Positions 8,669 through 17,904 are shown, numbered from the stretch's first letter. The stretch: DNA of 64,000 nt from an uncultured Kordia sp. (GCF_947489565.1 NZ_CANLEA010000011.1:124001-188000), one strand, 5' to 3'. Notes: generated by a model from the sequence alone, not told the origin. A program made the numbers and translations.

Positions 8669-9733
8669 ATGGCAGACAAAGCGCTTCTATTTATACCTGA
8701 CATCTCCGGATTTACCGAATTTGTACAACACACAGCCATTCAACACAGTCGCCATATCATTTCAGAATTATTGGAATTATTGATTGATAACAACATCATA
8801 GGTTTGCAACTAGCAGAAATAGAAGGTGATGCCTTGTTTTTTTACAGAATTGGTGATGTAGATATCAAGCAAATTCGAGAGCAAGTCAAACGAATGTATT
8901 TGGCATTTCATACATATTTAAAACGCTATGAATATGAGAAAATTTGTCAATGTGGCGCCTGCTCTTCGGTATACAATCTTTCTTTAAAATTTATCATTCA
9001 CTACGGCGATATAGAATTCATTTCTGTAAAAGACACCAACAAACCGTATGGGAGTAATGTCATCAAAGTACATCGATTGCTCAAAAACGACGTGCCTATT
9101 CCAGAATACGCTTTATTTACACAAGATGTTGATACAACAACGGTTCAAAATGCAGAACATACATTGCAAGCCAACTACGATTTTGGAGCAATTAACTATG
9201 CATACGAATCGCTTTCTGACTACAAAAGCGAACTTCCTGAAATTTCGCCAATACCAGACAATGTGCCCAAACACAACTTATATAGCACAGAAGCAAGTAT
9301 CAATATGCCAGTGTTAGAACTCTATGAAATCATAAGCAATTTTGATTACCGTTTGTTGTGGGCAAAAGGAATAGACAAAGTAGAATACGAAAAAAACAGA
9401 GTCAATCGAGTAGGAGACAAGCACAAATGTTTAATTGACAAAAAAGCAATCAATCCGACGACAGTCACCAAAAAATCTGCTAAAAATCAATTGGTGTATG
9501 GCGAATCGACAACCGAAGTTCCGTTCACCAAAAAATTGAATGTGTATTATGTCTTAACTCCCGAAAATGATCAAAAAACACGCCTTCGAATTGAGATATT
9601 TGTCGATTTTAAGCCTTTCGGTATCTTACTAAAACGTTTGATGAAAAAAAACTTCAAAAAAGTCGTTCCCGAAAATATAAAAGAACTTATATTGCTTGCT
9701 GATTCAGGATTTAAAACAACAAATAACTCTTAA
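8669..9733 (+). CDS. DUF2652 protein: class III cyclase-like domain plus SRPBCC domain
   Basis: A 354-residue protein. The N-terminal half (about 1-190) is DUF2652 and resembles class III nucleotidyl cyclases. It has DISGFT at 11-16, GDALF at 53-57 and [11 protein letters not shown] at 127-137. Asp11 and Asp54 align with the two metal-binding Asp of those cyclases, and Arg136 with the conserved Arg, but the Asn of the usual VNxAARL motif is Ile132. A Cys cluster (93, 95 and 98) is inserted before the central strands. The C-terminal half (about 205-345) looks like an SRPBCC ligand-binding fold. Activity is unproven. pgk starts 11 bp downstream with GTG, so the two are probably co-transcribed. 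Confidence 0.75.
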   Translation: MADKALLFIPDISGFTEFVQHTAIQHSRHIISELLELLIDNNIIGLQLAEIEGDALFFYRIGDVDIKQIREQVKRMYLAFHTYLKRYEYEKICQCGACSSVYNLSLKFIIHYGDIEFISVKDTNKPYGSNVIKVHRLLKNDVPIPEYALFTQDVDTTTVQNAEHTLQANYDFGAINYAYESLSDYKSELPEISPIPDNVPKHNLYSTEASINMPVLELYEIISNFDYRLLWAKGIDKVEYEKNRVNRVGDKHKCLIDKKAINPTTVTKKSAKNQLVYGESTTEVPFTKKLNVYYVLTPENDQKTRLRIEIFVDFKPFGILLKRLMKKNFKKVVPENIKELILLADSGFKTTNNS

Positions 9734-9744
9734 AAACAATACCA

Positions 9745-10932
9745 GTGAAAACGCTAAACGATTTTAATTTTAAGGATAAAAAAGCATTAATTCGTGTCGA
9801 TTTTAATGTACCGTTAAATGATGAATTTCAAGTAACTGATGATACGCGTATTCGCGCAGCAAAACCAAGCATCATCAAAATATTAGAAGATGGCGGAAGT
9901 TGCGTTTTAATGTCTCACTTAGGAAGACCGAAAGGATTTCAAGAAGAATTTTCATTACGCCACATCGTAGAAGAAGTTTCACAAATTATTGGTGTACAAG
10001 TAAAATTTGCAGGAAACTGTATTGGTGAAGAAGCTGAAAAAGCAGTTGCAGGATTAGAAAATGGCGAAGTTTTACTGTTAGAAAATTTACGTTTTCACGA
10101 AGAAGAAAAATTAGGAGATGAAGCATTTGCGGCAAAACTTGCAAAACATGGAGATGTATATGTAAATGACGCATTCGGAACTGCACACAGAGCACATGCA
10201 TCAACAGCAGTGATTGCACAAAATTTTGCAGATAATAAATGTTTTGGTCTTTTATTAGCGAAAGAAATAGAAAGTATTGCCAAAGTGATGGAAGTAGGAG
10301 AAAAACCAGTAACTGCCGTACTTGGTGGTGCTAAAGTATCTTCAAAAATTACCATTATTGATAATATTTTGGACAAAATAGATCACCTAATTATTGGTGG
10401 TGGAATGACATTTACATTCATAAAAGCACAAGGCGGAAGCATTGGAAACTCTTTGGTAGAAGATGACAAACTGGAATTGGCCAAAGAAATTATGGCAGAA
10501 GCTGCAGCAAAAAATGTAACCATTCATTTGCCTGTAGATTCAGTGATTGCAGATGCTTTTGCAAATGATGCAAACACCAAAGTTGTCGATGTAACACAAA
10601 TTCCTGACGATTGGATGGGACTAGATGCTGGACCCGCAACACAAGCAAAATTTGCTGAGGTTATAGCGCAATCAAAAACCATTCTTTGGAACGGACCTTT
10701 AGGCGTTTTTGAAATGCCAAACTTTGCTAAAGGAACCATTGCTTTGGGGGAAGCTATTGCCGAAGCTACAAAAAGCGGAGCCTTCTCTTTAGTTGGCGGT
10801 GGAGATTCTGTAGCTGCTGTAAAACAGTTTGGTTTTGAACCAAAAGTAAGTTATGTAAGTACAGGTGGTGGCGCCATGTTAGAAAGCTTGGAAGGAAAAA
10901 CATTACCTGGAATTGCTGCGATTTTATCGTAA
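9745..10932 (+). CDS. pgk: Phosphoglycerate kinase
   Basis: At 395 residues this is the normal length. It catalyses the reversible transfer of phosphate from 1,3-bisphosphoglycerate to ADP in glycolysis and gluconeogenesis. Visible motifs are RVDFNVPLN at the N-terminus, the SHLGRPKG substrate segment, the LLENLRFH segment, the [11 protein letters not shown] nucleotide segment and the C-terminal GGGDSVAAV loop. The start is a GTG at 9745, because no ATG precedes the RVDFN motif. A hairpin terminator lies about 110 bp downstream. Confidence 0.97.
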   Translation: MKTLNDFNFKDKKALIRVDFNVPLNDEFQVTDDTRIRAAKPSIIKILEDGGSCVLMSHLGRPKGFQEEFSLRHIVEEVSQIIGVQVKFAGNCIGEEAEKAVAGLENGEVLLLENLRFHEEEKLGDEAFAAKLAKHGDVYVNDAFGTAHRAHASTAVIAQNFADNKCFGLLLAKEIESIAKVMEVGEKPVTAVLGGAKVSSKITIIDNILDKIDHLIIGGGMTFTFIKAQGGSIGNSLVEDDKLELAKEIMAEAAAKNVTIHLPVDSVIADAFANDANTKVVDVTQIPDDWMGLDAGPATQAKFAEVIAQSKTILWNGPLGVFEMPNFAKGTIALGEAIAEATKSGAFSLVGGGDSVAAVKQFGFEPKVSYVSTGGGAMLESLEGKTLPGIAAILS

Positions 10933-10944
10933 CAAAGAATTTAC

Positions 10945-10995
10945 AATTGTCACTTTGAGCATTATCGTAGATACCGAGCGGAGCTCATGAGACGC
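10945..10995. repeat. Possible dispersed intergenic repeat fragment
   Basis: The segment after pgk contains TTGTCACTTTGAGC followed by a short partly self-complementary stretch. It resembles the GTCA-TTTGAGCG-type intergenic repeats seen in many Bacteroidota genomes, but diverged. There is no second copy in this window that I noticed, so this rests on resemblance only. Confidence 0.3.
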
Positions 10996-11040
10996 TTATG
11001 AAATAAGCCATTTTTAATTAGATACTTAAATTGAACATAA

Positions 11041-11068
11041 AAAAATCCTGCAATTATGCGGGATTTTT
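11041..11068. terminator. Intrinsic terminator after pgk
   Basis: A 12-bp stem (11041-11052 with 11057-11068, one G-U pair) has a 4-nt loop and ends in a T run on the plus strand. The A run on the left makes it usable in both directions. It closes the DUF2652-pgk unit. Confidence 0.8.
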
Positions 11069-11169
11069 CGTTTTTAAGAAAACTTAAATTCTAGTTAACC
11101 AGCGTTAAAAATGTTAAAAAAAACGGCTATTTCTTTGCCTAGCTATATTTTTCCGATCAAATAAACTAC

Positions 11170-12852
11170 ATGAAAAAACCACTACTTTTTATAGCATGTT
11201 TGCTATTCATGGTCAGTGCAAAAGCACAGTCTGTAAATGAAAAAGTAAAAATCAAAGAATTTGGACTTATATGGGGATTTTTAAAATACCACCATCCAGA
11301 ACTTTCGGCAGGAAAAAAAGACATTGATGTCGAATTTCTAAATCACTTCCAACAATTAAAAGATATCTCGGATAGAAAAGAATTAAATGCATTCTTTTTG
11401 AATTGGATTCAGAGCTATGGAGAAGTTTCAAACAAAGTCAAAAAACCAAAAGAAGCTTATAAATTCACAAAAAATCTAAACCTAGATTGGATTGAAAATG
11501 GAGCATTTAATCCAGCACTTCAACAAACACTTTTGGCATTGCGCGCCAACGTAAAAAACTGCAAAGGTCACTATGCCAAATTGGAATCACTCACACGTTT
11601 TGTAAGTTTTGATGCCGAAAAAAAGCTAGAAGATTTTTCTCCTAAAAAATTAGCACATAGAATGCTTACACTATTTCGCTTTTGGAATGTGATCAATTAT
11701 TACGATGTCAATAAATATTTAGCAGAGGAAAATTGGAATGATGTTTTAGAAAACTCACTAGATCAATTTCTACATGCACACGACGCCAAAACCTATGACA
11801 AAGCAAAAACGGAACTCATCGCAAAGCTGAACGATTCGCATACCTTTTACATCGGGAAAACCTACGGATATCCGAAATTTAAATACAAAGCTCCTTTTCA
11901 AACTACTTATATCAATGATACACTGGTTATTACAAAATTCTGGAACAAAGAACTTTGTCAAAAAAACGGTGTGCAACTCGGAGGAATGATCACCAAAATA
12001 GAAGGCAAAACGGTCAAAGAATACATAAAAGCAAACTTCAAAACTTTTTACAATCATGCACATGAAAACGCATTGATGTATAGAGCGGAATCAATTGCTT
12101 TATATCAAGAAAATAGAAATGAAATCAACATACGTTATACAAATGCTAACAATGATACAAGTGAATCAAAAACGATTCAATTATTTGACCGAATGGAAGT
12201 TGATAAGCAAAAGGAAAGCCTACCAAAACAAGCGTTTTATGGAAAGAAATTCTATGAAATCACACCTAAAACAGCCTATATCGGATTAGGATACTTAGAA
12301 AAAAACGATTTAAAAAAACTCCTAAAAAAAGCAGCAAAATACGAAGCTGTCATTTTTGACTTGCGAAAATATCCGCAACATGTAGAGCTGCCGAAATTGA
12401 CCAAATGGCTCTATCCAGATAGAAGTAAATTTATCAAAGTATTATTTCCCACAAAAGTGCCTGGTTTAGGAGAATACGATGCGGAAGCGCCTTTAAATTT
12501 TGTGTCAGATCCGTTTTCGGGAGGAAGAAAAAATAAAAACTATTACAAAGGAAAAGTAATCTTACTAGTAAATAAATCGACCATAAGTCAAGCAGAATAC
12601 ATTTCTATGGCCATTCAAAATAGTCCAAACTGTATCACTATTGGAGAAGAAACTTTGGGCGCAGTTATGAATATCACAAGCATTCCTATGCCAGAAGGAG
12701 CAGCCATAAACTTTACGAGTATGGGTGCTTTTTATCCTGATGGAACCAATGTGCAACGAAAAGGAGTAAAAATAGATTATAAAGTAACCCAAATGGCTTC
12801 GCAACCAGAAAGAGATATGATGATGGAGAAAGCCCTTGAAATCTTAGAATAA
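11170..12852 (+). CDS. Exported S41-family peptidase
   Basis: A 560-residue protein with a signal peptide (1-20, ending AKAQ). An N-terminal helical region (20-200) is followed by a segment with NDSHTFY (221-227), typical of S41 peptidases. A PDZ-like region lies around 250-290 and the S41 core at about 365-550. The probable nucleophile is Ser473 in the STISQAE segment, with GEETLGA (493-499) following as in this family. It should act on proteins or peptides in the periplasm. The gene is monocistronic and is followed by a good terminator at 12932-12960. The substrate is unknown. Confidence 0.85.
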   Translation: MKKPLLFIACLLFMVSAKAQSVNEKVKIKEFGLIWGFLKYHHPELSAGKKDIDVEFLNHFQQLKDISDRKELNAFFLNWIQSYGEVSNKVKKPKEAYKFTKNLNLDWIENGAFNPALQQTLLALRANVKNCKGHYAKLESLTRFVSFDAEKKLEDFSPKKLAHRMLTLFRFWNVINYYDVNKYLAEENWNDVLENSLDQFLHAHDAKTYDKAKTELIAKLNDSHTFYIGKTYGYPKFKYKAPFQTTYINDTLVITKFWNKELCQKNGVQLGGMITKIEGKTVKEYIKANFKTFYNHAHENALMYRAESIALYQENRNEINIRYTNANNDTSESKTIQLFDRMEVDKQKESLPKQAFYGKKFYEITPKTAYIGLGYLEKNDLKKLLKKAAKYEAVIFDLRKYPQHVELPKLTKWLYPDRSKFIKVLFPTKVPGLGEYDAEAPLNFVSDPFSGGRKNKNYYKGKVILLVNKSTISQAEYISMAIQNSPNCITIGEETLGAVMNITSIPMPEGAAINFTSMGAFYPDGTNVQRKGVKIDYKVTQMASQPERDMMMEKALEILE

Positions 12853-12931
12853 ATCACTTAACAGCAAGTTTATAGCGAATTTAAAACTTAAATTATTGAG
12901 TAAAATTTCAATAAAAACGAACCCTAAAACC

Positions 12932-12960
12932 AAGTCTAATTCCTGTAGTTAGACTTTTTT
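12932..12960 (+). terminator. Intrinsic terminator of the S41 peptidase gene
   Basis: A perfect 8-bp stem (12932-12939 with 12949-12956) with a 9-nt loop, running into six T residues (12955-12960). Confidence 0.7.
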
Positions 12961-13063
12961 AATATGTGTGAATTTCAAAATTCGAAGAAAAAACACGAAT
13001 TTAGCAGCAATCACGTTTCTACACATAGAAATTTGTATAAAAACGATAAAACGACCTACATAC

Positions 13064-14707
13064 ATGAAATATTTAGTGAGCATTGTATTTTTATTACTGG
13101 CTTCTATAGGAATTGCCCAAGAAGATGAAAAAAAGCCGGAAATAAAAAAACCTGCGTTTAAGATAGTAAAAGACACAATCATTCTTGATGGCAAGAAAAC
13201 CATCATGACGGATACTATTTATCTAGATACGAAAAACGAAATCAAACGTACATTTGATGATGCACTTCCGCAATTGGATAGTACGAAAACGGCTTTGGAA
13301 GGTTTTAATGGACTTAACAAGGTAGATGAAAACTATAAGCTGTTAGACAACAAAATGGCAGCTAAAATTGATAGTTTATGGCTTCGTGAGCTTGGTGGAG
13401 CAGCATTGTTTGATACCATTCACAAAGAAATTTCTGAATTAGAATATGATCCTGTAGTATATCAAGAATTGCCAACAGATACCTTAAAAGCGCGTTTGGC
13501 ACGATTGAATGCAAAAACACCTTTCAATATTGAGTACAATCCGTCGTTGGAAAGTGTGATTCGTAGATTTCTAAAAAGACGTAAAAAATCTATGGAACGA
13601 TTGATGAAAATCAGTCAATATTACTTTCCAATGTTTGAACAAGAATTGGACAATTACAACATTCCATTAGAAGTAAAATATTTAGCCATTGTAGAATCTG
13701 CTTTAAATCCACGAGCGCGTTCACGTGTTGGTGCCACAGGATTATGGCAATTTATGTATCAAACAGGAAAGCAATACGACTTAAATGTGAGTTCGTATGT
13801 GGACGAACGTAGCGATCCTGAAAAATCAACCAAAGCCGCTTGTCAATATTTAGCCAGTTTATACAAAATATTTGGCGATTGGGATTTGGCATTAGCCGCC
13901 TATAATTCAGGACCAGGAAATGTATCAAAAGCTATACGACGCTCTGGCGGATATGTAAATTATTGGAATATTCGTTCAAATTTACCACGCGAAACAGCAG
14001 GATATTTACCAGCATTCTTAGCAACCATGTATATTTTTGAATATGCAGACGAACACGGATTTCAGGTTGAAAAAATAGAAGTGCCGCATTTTGCAACCGA
14101 TACCATTCGTGTAAAACAAATATTGACGTTCGATCAAATTTCAGAAGTCTTAAACGTAAAAGTAGAAGATTTACAATTTTTCAATCCGGCGTATAAACTA
14201 GACATCATTCCACACATAAAAGGAAGAAACTATACATTGCGATTGCCTGTTCAGGAAGTTGGAAAGTTTGTCAACAATGAAGCTGCTATTTATGATTTAG
14301 CAAAAGAAGAACTCGCCAAACGCGAAAAACCATTGCCACAACTTTTTGAAATGGATAAACGTACACGATATCGTGTTCGCCAAGGAGATTATTTAGGGAA
14401 AATTGCAAGACGATTTGGAGTGCGTGTGAGCGACTTAAAACGATGGAATGGACTCCGCTCAAACCGATTGCGAATTGGACAACGCTTAACCGTATATCCT
14501 CGAAAACCTGGTTTTGCGACTAAAAAACCATCCAAAACGAAAAAAAATAATGGAAACGCAAAAACCTATACGGTCAAGTCTGGCGACTCTTTGTGGAGCA
14601 TTGCGCAAAAATTTCCTGGAATTTCTGTGAAAAATATTCAAAAATGGAACGATATTAGTGGGAATAAATTAAAACCTGGAATGAAATTGCGGGTTTCTAA
14701 AAAATAG
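13064..14707 (+). CDS. mltD: Membrane-bound lytic murein transglycosylase D-like, two LysM domains
   Basis: A 547-residue protein from the ATG at 13064; the frame is open 96 bases further upstream, but this start gives a proper signal peptide (MKYLVSIVFLLLASIGIAQ). The SLT (GH23) domain covers about 190-330, with catalytic Glu211 in IVESALNP, the GATGLWQFM motif (223-231) and AAYNSGPGNV (278-287). LysM modules lie at about 435-478 and 501-544. It cleaves peptidoglycan glycan strands to 1,6-anhydro products. Unlike E. coli MltD there is no lipobox, so it may be soluble or loosely bound. A DUF4837 lipoprotein gene follows after 25 bp. Confidence 0.9.
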   Translation: MKYLVSIVFLLLASIGIAQEDEKKPEIKKPAFKIVKDTIILDGKKTIMTDTIYLDTKNEIKRTFDDALPQLDSTKTALEGFNGLNKVDENYKLLDNKMAAKIDSLWLRELGGAALFDTIHKEISELEYDPVVYQELPTDTLKARLARLNAKTPFNIEYNPSLESVIRRFLKRRKKSMERLMKISQYYFPMFEQELDNYNIPLEVKYLAIVESALNPRARSRVGATGLWQFMYQTGKQYDLNVSSYVDERSDPEKSTKAACQYLASLYKIFGDWDLALAAYNSGPGNVSKAIRRSGGYVNYWNIRSNLPRETAGYLPAFLATMYIFEYADEHGFQVEKIEVPHFATDTIRVKQILTFDQISEVLNVKVEDLQFFNPAYKLDIIPHIKGRNYTLRLPVQEVGKFVNNEAAIYDLAKEELAKREKPLPQLFEMDKRTRYRVRQGDYLGKIARRFGVRVSDLKRWNGLRSNRLRIGQRLTVYPRKPGFATKKPSKTKKNNGNAKTYTVKSGDSLWSIAQKFPGISVKNIQKWNDISGNKLKPGMKLRVSKK

Positions 14708-14732
14708 TAAACAATCATAAAACCGATTTGAC

Positions 14733-15719
14733 GTGAAAAAATTATACGTATTTCTATTTGTCTTGGCATTATTTTCAGCATGCGAAGACCCAAAAGATAA
14801 AGATGTGGCAGAACAATATTTGCCAGTATCTTCTGGAACAGTAAACATGATAGCGGTTGTGATGGATAGCGATCAGTGGAAAGGAAGAATAGGTGACAGT
14901 ATTCGTAGCATTTATGGAGTACCAACGGATGGTTTACCTATGGAAGAACCTATTTTTTCACTAAGACATTTAAATCCAGAAGTATTTAAAGGAGCAGTGA
15001 CCAAATACAGAAGTGTTTTAATGGTAAAGGAATCCAAGAAAAAGAAATATAAAATACGTGGAAACATATACGCTAAGCCTCAAAAAATTATCTATGTTTC
15101 AGGAAATGAACAAGAAATTGTAGAGCAGCTAAGCGAAAATGGTAAAAGTTCCATAAAAACGCTTAAAGAAAATGAGCTTATTTCAAAACAGCAATTTATC
15201 CGAAAGTCTATAAATAAAGACAAGGCATTGCAAGAAACATTTGGAATTTCACTCAACATTCCTTCCGTTTATAACATGGTAAAAAAGGAAGACAACTTTG
15301 TTTGGTTTGAGCGAAAAGTGAAAACTGGAACCATGAATATTATTGCCTATACAATGCCACTAGGAAGTATTCCAAAAGACGATACCACGATTGATGCAAT
15401 TATAAAAATGCGCGATTCTATCGGAGAAGCTTATGTGCCAGGAAGAGATCCGGAAACCATGTATATGATTACTGAAAAAGCCTATGCGCCTTATTTATTT
15501 GAAGCTACAGTAGACAATAAATTTGCATTTGAAACCAAAGGAATGTGGGAAGTATATGGCTACCAAATGGCAGGTCCTTTTATCAATTATGTGGTAGAAG
15601 ATAAAGAGCACAATCGTTTAATGGTTATTGAAGGATTTACCTTTGCACCATCGGAAGACAAAAGAGATTTTATGTTTGAAATTGAAGCGATTTTAAAATC
15701 ATTGAAGATTCAGAAGTAA
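14733..15719 (+). CDS. DUF4837 family lipoprotein
   Basis: A 328-residue protein starting with GTG at 14733. The N-terminus is a lipoprotein signal with the lipobox LFSAC, placing the acylated Cys at residue 17. The rest matches the flavobacterial DUF4837 family, with the conserved SSGTVNMIAVVMD and the WxGxIGDSIR-type segments. Function is unknown. The tight linkage to the MltD-like gene (25 bp) suggests a role in the cell envelope. A strong terminator follows 24 bp after the stop. Confidence 0.85.
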   Translation: MKKLYVFLFVLALFSACEDPKDKDVAEQYLPVSSGTVNMIAVVMDSDQWKGRIGDSIRSIYGVPTDGLPMEEPIFSLRHLNPEVFKGAVTKYRSVLMVKESKKKKYKIRGNIYAKPQKIIYVSGNEQEIVEQLSENGKSSIKTLKENELISKQQFIRKSINKDKALQETFGISLNIPSVYNMVKKEDNFVWFERKVKTGTMNIIAYTMPLGSIPKDDTTIDAIIKMRDSIGEAYVPGRDPETMYMITEKAYAPYLFEATVDNKFAFETKGMWEVYGYQMAGPFINYVVEDKEHNRLMVIEGFTFAPSEDKRDFMFEIEAILKSLKIQK

Positions 15720-15743
15720 ATTCTAAAATCATATAAAACACAG

Positions 15744-15778
15744 AAAGCACCTAAGTTTAAAAATTAGGTGCTTTTTTT
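15744..15778. terminator. Bidirectional intrinsic terminator between convergent genes
   Basis: A perfect 11-bp stem (15744-15754 with 15764-15774), a 9-nt loop and T residues at 15772-15778. It serves the DUF4837 gene from the left and could also serve the convergent alcohol dehydrogenase gene from the right. Confidence 0.85.
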
Positions 15779-15798
15779 ATAATTTCTATTGTGAAATA

Positions 15799-16878
15799 TT
15801 AAGGTCGCAATGCAACTTTAAGAGTTCCTGATGAACGGTCACGCATTAAATTATAGCCTTTTTCTGCTTCTGATAAGGGTAAAATATCAGTAAAAATTGC
15901 ACTAGGATCAATAACACCTCTTTCTACCAATGGAAGTAATTTTTTTACATATGCAGCTACATTTACAACACCTGTATGAATCGTAATATTTCTAAACAAG
16001 GCTGATGAATACGGTTGCTCAACAGGTTCATAAAGATGCCCAAATCCTAAAACACTGATCGATGCGCCCGCCTGAGTCATTTCCATACCTTGTGCAATTG
16101 CTATTTTATTACCAACAGTGTCAATCACAGAATTTGCGCCTCGTCCGTCAGTGAGCGATTTTACAAATTCTACAGGATCTTCATTTTTTGAATTCACTAC
16201 ATGTGTTGCTCCAACCGTTTTTGCTAATTCCAATCGGCTTTCATGACGTCCTACAAGAATAATAGTAGATGGGCCAAATAATGTAGCAGCCATTACCGCA
16301 CTTTGACCTACTGCACCATCACCAATAACAACTACAGTTTCTCCAGTCTTAATATTGGCATTTAATGCACCATGATATCCTGTTGCAAAATTGTCTCCTA
16401 ATGGAAGCACTTTTGTATCGTGCTCATCGCCACTTAAACCTTCAGGAAGCTTAAATAGTGACGTATTACCATAAGGAACACGTATAAATTCAGATTGACC
16501 TCCTTGAATATCGTCACCTCCATGCTCAGCAAATAATGGCGTACCAAACAAACCTCCATGTTCGCATGCCGAATGTAAATCACGTTTACAGTAATGACAT
16601 TCTCCATCAATAAACATGGCGGAAGCTACCACACGATCTCCAACTTTTAAACTATGAATATCTTTCCCTACTTGGTCTACAACACCCACAAATTCATGTC
16701 CTATTCGCATGCCTTTAAATAAACCCATTTCAGGTCCGTTTTGGGTAAATTCTAAATCTGCTCCGCAAATACCTGCAAGTGTAATGCGTACAATAACATC
16801 ATCATCTTTTACTAATTGTGGCTTTGGTATATCCACGACTTCAATTTTTGCTCGTTCTTTATAAACTACTGCTTTCAT
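15799..16878 (-). CDS. Zinc-dependent alcohol dehydrogenase (MDR superfamily)
   Basis: A 359-residue enzyme with the MDR layout. Catalytic zinc ligands are Cys38 and His61-Glu62. A structural-zinc lobe at 94-105 has only three Cys (94, 97 and 105); the fourth position is Asp100. The nucleotide-binding GDGAVG motif lies at 186-191. It should oxidise or reduce an alcohol/aldehyde with NAD(P); the substrate cannot be told. It is transcribed leftward from its own promoter. That promoter region is a near-copy of the one before the ZIP gene and carries a perfect TTGAT-N4-ATCAA site. Regulation by the nearby Crp/Fnr-type protein is therefore likely. Confidence 0.88.
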   Translation of the reverse strand: MKAVVYKERAKIEVVDIPKPQLVKDDDVIVRITLAGICGADLEFTQNGPEMGLFKGMRIGHEFVGVVDQVGKDIHSLKVGDRVVASAMFIDGECHYCKRDLHSACEHGGLFGTPLFAEHGGDDIQGGQSEFIRVPYGNTSLFKLPEGLSGDEHDTKVLPLGDNFATGYHGALNANIKTGETVVVIGDGAVGQSAVMAATLFGPSTIILVGRHESRLELAKTVGATHVVNSKNEDPVEFVKSLTDGRGANSVIDTVGNKIAIAQGMEMTQAGASISVLGFGHLYEPVEQPYSSALFRNITIHTGVVNVAAYVKKLLPLVERGVIDPSAIFTDILPLSEAEKGYNLMRDRSSGTLKVALRP

Positions 16879-16947
16879 ATATTTTAATTTTTTTGTTTTT
16901 AATAAGATTAAGGTTTAGTTGAACACAACTATTTGTTACTTAATACT

Positions 16948-17019
16948 ATGGCAAAGTTGGGTTAGATTTAAAGAGATTAAAATGACTAGTGTTAAGAAAA
17001 AAGCTTGATCTATATCAAG
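16948..17019 (-). repeat. Promoter-region copy A (upstream of alcohol dehydrogenase)
   Basis: This 72-bp segment aligns without gaps to 17803-17874 at 59 of 72 positions by my count. Matches cluster at the two ends: the CAACTTTG -7-like element and the 16-bp palindrome. It is a duplicated regulatory region, not part of a coding duplication, since the genes behind the two copies are unrelated. Confidence 0.85.
17004..17019 (-). promoter_or_regulatory. FNR/CRP-type operator, site 1
   Basis: CTTGATCTATATCAAG contains the exact FNR-type consensus TTGAT-N4-ATCAA. Its centre lies 59.5 bp upstream of the end of the CAACTTTG -7-like element (16952-16959, minus strand). That puts the site near -60 to -64 relative to the likely transcription start, a normal activator position. 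The -7-like element differs from TAnnTTTG at its first base, as expected for an activator-dependent promoter. Confidence 0.8.
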
Positions 17020-17032
17020 TTTTTGAAGACAT

Positions 17033-17707
17033 TTAGATAAAATGAGCAACGGAAACACCCAAACAGATCACTACTAGTTTTGATACATTGAACGTATGAC
17101 CTTCACCAGTTTCAAAGAGAATAGTTGTCGCAATATGTAAAAAAATACCAATCACAACGGCATTCACAATATCTATATATTCGGTTGCCAAAACAGTATT
17201 GTTAGATATGTAAGTACCTAAAGGTGTCATTATAGCAAATACGACCAAGAAACCAATAATTTGAACTTTGCTATAGCTAGATTGAAACAAAAATGTAGTT
17301 ATCAATGCCGCTATCGGAATTTTATGAATCAATACACCATACACCATGTCATTATGTTGATGAATAGGAAATCCTTCAAAAAAACTATGAATACAAAGAC
17401 TTATAAATAGTATCCACGGAAACTCATTTCCTTCTGTATGTGTATGCACATGACCATGCTCAACACCTTTAGATAAAAATTCTAAAATAATTTGCAATAA
17501 GATTCCGCACATGATAAAAAGTCCCGTTTGCTTGGCTTCTAAATGATGATACACTTCTGGCAATAAATCAAAAAGTGTTAGTGCTAATAAAAATGCACCA
17601 CTAAACGATAACAATAGCTTAGTGCCTATTGATTTTTGTTTTCTGGTGATCAAAGCAATCATAACACCTATAACGATGGCAATAACTGGAAGTAAATACT
17701 TATTCAT
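17033..17707 (-). CDS. ZIP-family metal transporter
   Basis: A 224-residue protein with about seven to eight hydrophobic helices. The two ZIP signature helices are visible: HSFFEG (107-112) and HKIP (128-131), whose His and Glu residues form the binuclear metal site. A His-rich cytoplasmic loop (HGHVHTH, 84-90) precedes them. It likely moves Zn2+ or another divalent metal into the cytoplasm. The promoter region is a near-copy of that of the zinc alcohol dehydrogenase gene next to it, so both genes should respond to the same signal. A metal importer beside a zinc enzyme may be a functional pairing, but that is inference. Confidence 0.88.
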   Translation of the reverse strand: MNKYLLPVIAIVIGVMIALITRKQKSIGTKLLLSFSGAFLLALTLFDLLPEVYHHLEAKQTGLFIMCGILLQIILEFLSKGVEHGHVHTHTEGNEFPWILFISLCIHSFFEGFPIHQHNDMVYGVLIHKIPIAALITTFLFQSSYSKVQIIGFLVVFAIMTPLGTYISNNTVLATEYIDIVNAVVIGIFLHIATTILFETGEGHTFNVSKLVVICLGVSVAHFI

Positions 17708-17802
17708 GACAATATTAATTGGGTTCTTTTTTTAAAGAATCAGGTTTGGTTGTATTGCACTGATGTTCAAATACACCTTACACTGATTTGTCAATTATTA
17801 AC

Positions 17803-17874
17803 ATGGCAAAGTTGCATCATATATGAAGAGATTTATATGACGTGTGGTAAGAAAAACGCTTGATCTGTATCAAG
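17803..17874 (-). repeat. Promoter-region copy B (upstream of ZIP transporter)
   Basis: This is the partner of 16948-17019, aligning without gaps at 59 of 72 positions. It contains CAACTTTG at 17807-17814 (minus strand) and a perfect FNR-type palindrome at 17859-17874. The 59.5-bp distance between these two elements is identical in both copies. Confidence 0.85.
17859..17874 (-). promoter_or_regulatory. FNR/CRP-type operator, site 2
   Basis: CTTGATCTGTATCAAG matches TTGAT-N4-ATCAA exactly. It differs from site 1 at one central base. It lies upstream of the ZIP gene at the same distance from the -7-like element as site 1. Confidence 0.8.
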
Positions 17875-17882
17875 AAGTAAAA

Positions 17883-17896
17883 TTGATTTGAATCAA
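17883..17896 (-). promoter_or_regulatory. FNR/CRP-type operator, site 3
   Basis: TTGATTTGAATCAA is a third exact TTGAT-N4-ATCAA match. It is centred 23 bp upstream of site 2 (about two helical turns) and lies 8 bp before the stop codon of the Crp/Fnr-type gene. It may add cooperative binding at the ZIP promoter. Confidence 0.7.
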
Positions 17897-17904
17897 CTTT
17901 TTAG

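Noticed and set aside
10095-10376. Antisense open frames within pgk and similar frames within many genes
   Set aside because: They mirror the codon pattern of the real gene on the other strand and show no family pattern, start context or signal.
12968-13063. N-terminal extension of the transglycosylase
   Set aside because: A 32-residue addition would bury the signal peptide; the ATG at 13064 fits.
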